Shown here: one piece after another, positions 60,247 through 64,000 of the stretch
How the letters are laid out: the number at the start of each line of letters is the position of its first letter
How positions within the stretch are numbered: the first letter of the stretch is position 1
Assembly (NCBI GenBank): GCA_037039685.1
Contig: JAWNGF010000002.1
Coordinates: 1,736,001 to 1,800,000, forward strand
DNA length: 64,000 nucleotides
Source of the DNA: Ceratobasidium sp. AG-K
Taxonomy: Eukaryota; Basidiomycota; Agaricomycetes; Cantharellales; Ceratobasidiaceae
Direction: 5' to 3'
Notes under the pieces: generated by a model
What the model was told of the DNA's origin: nothing
Seen by the model: the letters and a program-made list of their open reading frames with translations, nothing else
Databases searched by the model: none
Made by a program: the position numbers and the translations under genes

Positions 60247-60696
60247 GCTCTAGCTATTTCTTTTTGAATACAGGGCGCGGGAATGTAACCGAGTTGACTA
60301 TGTTGTGCATACCTGTATTGTCCTGCGTCTCTTTTGAGACTGTTTTTGAGTATGATTTTAACTCGTTGCCATCCTTTCGTGCCAGGAGACAATATTTATG
60401 CCACACTTATTCAAGTTGCCTCGATCCAAAGCGCCGTGTGCGAGACTTTCGTTAGCCTTGCCGAGAACGAAGCTCCTTTCAAATGTGGTGGCCCTATGTC
60501 ATCAGCGCTTGGTCGGCCACCACGGAGCTTAGTGGATCGGGAACTCACCGCCGCACTTGCAAATACGTATCGCACGTATAGTAAATGTTGTTGCTCGTAT
60601 CGACTTGCCTCGGTTCGCATTTATGGATAAATGAAAATGTCGAAGTGTGTGGCTAGAACGGGAGGTCGAATTTCGATAGAATGTTAAAGCCGCTGC
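60247..60696. other. Downstream of BBP
   Basis: No supported gene. A plus-strand open frame (60334-60630) and a minus-strand one (60411-60620) overlap here; neither has a known motif. Confidence 0.4.
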
Positions 60697-60972
60697 CTAA
60701 CGCCGAAACCGATTCCCCCCCATCAATCCCCCGTTGCTCCTCAGTCCGCTGGGAGACCACCAGCTATATGCCAGGACAAACTGACTATGGGATGATAGCG
60801 CTTTGAAATGCGCAATCTGCTCCTCGAAATTCGCATTCTCGAGCAAGATCTTTGTCACTGTTGCCGGGCTCACCCTTCCCGCTCCCTTGCCTAAAGAAAA
60901 GCTCCAAGACAGCCGGGAACACATGATAGAGCTGCTATAGAGCCTAGTAATGACTGTGGGGGCTGGCCTCAT
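60697..60972 (-). pseudogene. 5'-truncated gene piece, unknown
   Basis: A protein-like C-terminus reads ATVTKILLENANFEEQIAHF, then SQFVLAYSWWSPSGLRSNGG and LMGGNRFRR before TAG (CTA at 60697-60699). An acceptor-like CTTTAG precedes the conserved-looking part. Upstream (above 60,972) the sequence turns into the repeat-rich element, with no N-terminal exons visible. Either the start at 60924 gives a 75-aa protein, or the gene was cut by the repeat insertion. Confidence 0.35.
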
Positions 60973-61025
60973 AGTGATCTGTATTGGGCACTCGACTTTG
61001 TGGGGTGCAGATTGGGTGAAGCAAG

Positions 61026-61667
61026 CTCAAGCAAATCCATTGGTTCTCTTTTGGGCTTGTGAGTGCCAATTTGCTTGTGCATGCTTGCTTAGGTATAGGA
61101 ACACCATTTGCACAGCCACTTGGATGCTCCTGAGTGCTCCTTTACCCAAGCAAGCATGTATGAGCAAACTGGCACTCCTTAGTGTCAGAGGATTGTGGTG
61201 ACAAGCATGAGCAAGCATATACAAGACTGTCAATCTCCAAGTTTTTCCTGACAACTCATATTGCCCTGTGTGACCTCCTGGTGGCTGCTGACCATGCCCA
61301 GCTACTTGTTTCAAGACAACACAGAGCTTTGCTTGTGCTGCTGTGCAAAATATCTTCAAAAACAAACTCAGGAAGTCTTCCTAGAACTATCATGTTGGAT
61401 AGAGCCAGCTAGCTAACAAGGGTTACATGGTGAAGATTACATTGGCAACTCTGCATGGCAAGGTCAAGGGGACATGTCCAGAGTTGTGTAGCATGTTGAA
61501 TGCACTGACTGCGGGTCCAGTGGTGGAGGATGAACTCAGCAAAATTGAAATGGTCTCTGGAGTGTAGGAATGGAATGCTCCTGCACTTCTCAAGCAAATC
61601 TGTTGGTTCTCATTTGGGCTCATGAGCACCAATTTGCTTGTGTGTGCTTGCTTAGGTATAGGAGCAC
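61026..61667. repeat. Repeat unit in three copies, two of them as an inverted pair
   Basis: A 79-nt unit at 61026-61104 recurs in direct orientation at 61589-61667. Its last 44 nt (61061-61104) also recur inverted at 61134-61177 with 7 mismatches by hand count, so a hairpin with 44-bp arms and a 29-nt loop can form. The core reads TTTGCTTGTGCATGCTTGCT. This points to a non-autonomous transposable element or the terminal part of the neighbouring transposon. Confidence 0.7.
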
Positions 61668-61828
61668 CACATCTGGAAACCTGTCATTTGCTACATAGTG
61701 ATATGTGTACTATGTATGAACTGTAGCCCATGTAACATGTTAACTTTACTCAAATTATTATATCAATATATAGTGCTACAGATCTGATATGTAGCAGATT
61801 CCTCCAAAATATAGCAATATGTATCAAC

Positions 61829-61878
61829 ATGTAGTTGCATGTAGTTGTATGTAGTTGTATGTAGTGGCATGTAGCTGA
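61829..61878. repeat. 10-bp tandem repeat, five copies
   Basis: Five units of ATGTAGTTGT (variants GC, GC, CTGA at the ends) follow each other in an AT-rich stretch beside the transposon-type gene. Confidence 0.7.
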
Positions 61879-62251
61879 GATTTGGCAGATCCCAAATTTC
61901 TGATTGGTCAATTGACTTTGGACATTGTGGCTGTGCACTTACAATATATGGTAGTGATAAACCCAGATAGGAAGTTCTTATGGATTTGTCCTCCCTCTAT
62001 TTTGAGACAAACTTTTGAACTAGCCAGCAGTTTTCCATCCCCTTTGCACCAATCTGACTAAATGTGGGGATCGGCAACCCATAGGGAAAACATGTCCGAG
62101 TCACGTGATCAAAAAGACAAACCACTCCCTAGTGAAATCACTTTGGAACGTGTGCCGCTCGCAACAGTGGGTTTGATGCTAAGGCAAAAATATGTAAATG
62201 TTATAAGAATACAAATAAACATATTGGTGTTATGAAATCTCAAAATTACCA

Positions 62252-64000
62252 CTACAAAAGAACTTCGTCATCAAAGGACATATCTTCATCTTTCGGAAAT
62301 CCCTCACCCTCCTCTATCTCATCCTCCATAGCCTCACATCCCCCCAAATTTTGAGTTTCTATATTCCCGCTAATATCCATCGATATTATGCTATCTTTTC
62401 GACACTGTAGGCCTGACAAAATCTCGTTTATTTTTGCTGATTTTGTCCGTAACTTGCTCTTGACTTGAATCATTTTGTCAGTCTCTCGTAGCTTGTCTAT
62501 TTGACTGTTTAACTCTTGGACAGTCAGTTTTGAAAGGCCCTTGTATGTCGCATCCTCTAATATATCGATTTCAGCCAGTTTTGCCTTGATTGATGCCTTT
62601 TTTGCCTTTGATTTTGCTTGACAAGCCCTGCTGGCTTGCGCCTTCTGTTCTAGCGCCAAGCTGAGAGCTATGCGAACTTTATGGCTGGCACCGCTGGCAT
62701 CTATACGTCTAGCCTCTTGTTGAACGAATGCTCCATCCTCCTCGGTGAGGGTTTCTTCTGCCCAGGATTGTGTATCATTCTGTTTCCACATGACACGAGC
62801 GTTTCGCTGATTATCCGTCATTGTGGGCGCACGACGTATCATCTGACGGCATCTACCCAGGGTGCCTTCACTAATATCATTAGTAGGACTTATACGAACA
62901 CTCTGGCGCTGCTCAACAGTTGCACAAGCAATTACACCATTGGCTTCAAACTCGGTGGTGAATCGCTCCCATGCTTTCAGAGCCCCTTCAAAGAAGGCTA
63001 CCATTATGGTACGTATATGTGGCAGTCTCTTAGCAAGTGCAAGCGCTGAATATACTACTTCTGGTCGATTCCAGGCCTGTCCGTCAAGCGTTCCAGTGGT
63101 AGCAGACAAATCCGAAGCTAGCAGCAGCTCCGGGTCCTTGATCACAGCCCAACAATGCTGTTTGACTTGGCCATGAAATGTACCAAGGTCAACGGCGTTG
63201 TATGCACCGCTCCGGACGTGTCGCATATAAGGCTGACCAATCGACTGCGCATATAGTGCCAAAACAACAAGCTCCGTGAGCGTGGAGGTATCTTGTAATC
63301 CGTCAAAGACATTCTGCTCGATGTTGGTAAAGCTTGACGTGTTCTTGGCGTCTCGCAAGAGCTCCAAAAGCTTGGTGTAAGTGTCTAGGTGGATGAGAAG
63401 CTCTGATGCAGCATCACAGTGTGAGCCGTATCGAGTATTGCTTGTGTCTGGGAACCTCTTTGAATACCCGAATATCCTCTAAACATTTGTCAGTTAACTG
63501 GCTTCCAGCAATTAATGTATTCTACATACCTCAAAATAATAATCTATTGTCAACTGATAGCCTCGCTTATCATCTTTATTATTAAACAATGTGCCAGCAA
63601 GGCTAGTGAGCTTGATAGCCCCACCAACTCCTACGGCATTGTTTGTCTTGAATTTATTTCTCAGCAGCATTGGCTTGTCAGTTCCAAGTAAATTCCATGC
63701 CTTAGCCATCGCTCCAACGCCCCCTTTGACCGCATTCAGCTCTTTATGCATGCAGCAGCCTGTCCATGCAATGAAGTCTGCCTCAAACTGCACACTTTCT
63801 TCAAGCTTCTGAAATTCGCGTTCACCTATCTGGCTGGCTAGTGCTAGCCATGCATCGTGCATGAGCATGGATTGCTGCCCCCCTGGAAGGAACCTCCAAC
63901 CCGGAATTGAGTTGGCAGCATTGTCAAGGTATTGTGACAAGACGTAGAGCTGTTGCTCTGTCGACATTTCCTTGAGAATTGGCAGTGCGCGAACCTGGCG
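62252..64000 (-). mobile_element. Transposon-type protein gene, cut by the right edge
   Basis: The reading frame is open from the window edge to a GTATGT intron (about 63,482-63,531) and then to the stop at 62252, giving more than 560 residues. Visible blocks are FIAWTGCCMHKELNAVKGGV, KLTSLAGTLFNNKDDKRGYQ, FPDTSNTRYGSHCDAASELL, LTELVVLALYAQSIGQPYMR, SPTNDISEGTLGRCRQM and DNQRNARVMWKQNDTQSW, then a Lys/Ala/Glu coiled coil and an acidic end. From memory, proteins with these blocks are multicopy and of unknown class in Agaricomycete genomes, which suggests a mobile element. I cannot assign a transposase superfamily, and no DDE triad is proven. The gene has no stop or frameshift inside, so the copy may be recent. 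Repeats lie at its 3' side. Confidence 0.65.

Overview
The window reads as nuclear DNA of a filamentous basidiomycete. Genes are densely packed on both strands, are cut by many 50-60 nt GT-AG introns, and encode eukaryotic housekeeping proteins (CCT5, CDC16, SDHC, PFK, MAF1, ATG8, branchpoint-bridging protein). The style of the gene models and the transposon-type protein at the right edge suggest an Agaricomycete, possibly Rhizoctonia/Ceratobasidiaceae; that placement is from memory of such genomes, not computed. All splice models here were read by eye.

Layout. 1-6.4 kb: the last exons of an MFS transporter, then a convergent arrestin-domain gene whose product (about 1660 aa) carries a very long proline/serine-rich tail. 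6.8-9.3 kb: a gene-poor stretch holding two tandem copies of a small unknown gene with a conserved 58-nt intron, plus a tentative spliced ORF. 10-17 kb: RIM20/PalA (BRO1 domain, pH signalling and ESCRT) head to head with a Ras GTPase-activating protein. 17.5-22.8 kb: a membrane-anchored aspartic protease and an unknown single-pass membrane protein. 23-32 kb: a RAD51D-like recombinase, BAP31/Yet-type ER protein, APC/C subunit CDC16, a small unknown gene, a Sec14-like lipid-transfer protein and an NmrA-like protein. 32.3-37.6 kb: 6-phosphofructokinase divergent from a WSS1/SPRTN-type DNA-protein crosslink protease. 39-41.6 kb: a secreted alpha/beta hydrolase. 42.2-42.5 kb: a remnant of a PIF1/Helitron-type helicase. 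43-53.7 kb: NOP15-like RRM protein, an unknown basic protein, MAF1, SDHC, NKAP-like splicing-associated protein, CCT5, an unknown protein and ATG8. 53.8-60.2 kb: type I DnaJ (Ydj1-like), NSUN5/Rcm1 rRNA methyltransferase and the branchpoint-bridging protein SF1/BBP. 60.7-64 kb: a 5'-truncated gene piece, a hairpin-forming repeat, a 10-bp tandem repeat and a transposon-type gene running off the window.

Many neighbours share short divergent promoters (RAD51D/BAP31, PFK/WSS1, MAF1/SDHC, NKAP/CCT5, DnaJ/NSUN5). I see no gene cluster for a single pathway. The least explained items are the tandem small-gene family, a 6-nt microexon that splits the HPD motif of the DnaJ gene, a spliced ORF in the BBP leader, and the repeat-rich right end.
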